A program made the position numbers and the translations under genes. Below, one piece after another: positions 57,765-57,967 of a stretch of 57,967 nt of DNA (position 1 is its first letter; each line of letters starts with the position of its first letter). Source of the DNA: a virus. Under the pieces are notes generated by a model that was not told the origin of the DNA, ran no database searches, and saw only the letters and a list, made by a program, of their open reading frames with translations. Location: IMG/VR virus record IMGVR_UViG_3300030101_003566, positions 1-57,967 of that record; one strand, given 5' to 3'.

Positions 57765-57967
57765 ACCACCTTGATATGTGCTCAGGTATTGGTGGTTGGG
57801 CGATAGCCTTTCGTGAACTAGGCATTAACACTATAGCTTTTTGTGAGATAGAAAAATACCCAAGACAAGTATTGCAAAAAAACTTTCCTGGTGTTCCAAT
57901 ATTTAATGACTTGAAGGAGTTGACTTATGAAGATATCAAAGAAAGAACAGGAGTTGATGGCATTGAC
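57761..57967 (+). CDS. DNA cytosine-C5 methyltransferase, N-terminal part (cut by window edge)
   Basis: 69 codons from ATG 57761 to the window end. Residues 4-14 (LDMCSGIGGWA) are motif I, the S-adenosylmethionine-binding FxGxG loop, followed by FCEIEKYPRQVLQKNFPG (motif II with acidic residue) and TGVDGID leading into motif IV. The frame does not continue in the same phase at base 1: the C-terminal frame begins at base 2, so a junction of about 3n+2 bases, probably near 120, is missing. The lost part should hold GGFPCQ. Confidence 0.88.
   Translation, partial: MNHLDMCSGIGGWAIAFRELGINTIAFCEIEKYPRQVLQKNFPGVPIFNDLKELTYEDIKERTGVDGID

Noticed and set aside
1-57967. tRNA or rRNA genes
   Set aside because: No cloverleaf with a CCA or TTCGA-type loop was recognised by eye. 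A tRNAscan run would be decisive.

Overview
The window looks like the nearly complete genome of an uncultured, AT-rich, tailed double-stranded DNA phage, most likely a short-tailed (podovirus-like) phage of a marine bacterium. The evidence is a full virion gene set in the usual order: large terminase, portal, scaffold, capsid, connector proteins, fibres, a P22 gp10-like tail protein, GNAT-like and very long internal virion proteins, then holin-like genes. Many small structural proteins belong to families I associate with uncultured marine phages. No rRNA, tRNA, tyrosine recombinase catalytic domain or RNA polymerase was seen. Both window ends lie inside one DNA cytosine-C5 methyltransferase gene: its N-terminus is at 57761-57967 and its C-terminus at 2-679. 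The molecule is therefore probably circular or circularly permuted, with roughly 120 bases, including the catalytic Pro-Cys motif, missing at the junction.

Layout. Positions 650-3597 hold a leftward operon of small genes, including a ribbon-helix-helix-like protein, headed by a ParB-domain protein. Positions 3956-5412 read rightward: an unusual protein joining an integrase-type arm domain to a T5orf172/GIY-YIG-like domain, an AT-rich repeat region bounded by a 13-bp inverted repeat, and the small terminase. Positions 5523-7618 are a leftward train of very small acidic genes. Positions 7649-10834 are an accessory and regulatory zone with a candidate small RNA, a nuclease, tiny genes, five sigma70-like promoters sharing a sequence element, two arrays of CCWGG sites, microsatellites and several strong terminators. 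Positions 10998-18807 are packaging and head genes, including a GroES-like co-chaperonin. Positions 18948-49390 are decoration-like, small basic, lysis-like, connector, fibre, glycosyltransferase, internal virion, membrane, UDP-glucose dehydrogenase-like and RecB-like nuclease genes. A lone leftward SNF2-type helicase lies at 49381-50784. Positions 50869-57967 are replication: an SSB-like protein, an AEP-type primase, an SF1 helicase, family A DNA polymerase, an adenine-methylase-like protein and the start of the C5 methyltransferase.

How the parts fit. DNA synthesis appears self-supplied by polymerase, primase, SF1 helicase and SSB-like protein, but transcription must rely on host RNA polymerase, which agrees with the sigma70-like promoters. 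Two methyltransferase-type genes and two CCWGG arrays just upstream of duplicated promoters raise the idea of methylation-sensitive control. A ParB-domain protein plus a parS-like 20-bp palindrome at 19494 hint at an interaction with a segregation-type system. The strongest oddity is at 3-599: the methyltransferase C-terminus and a second plausible protein are encoded in two overlapping frames of the same DNA.
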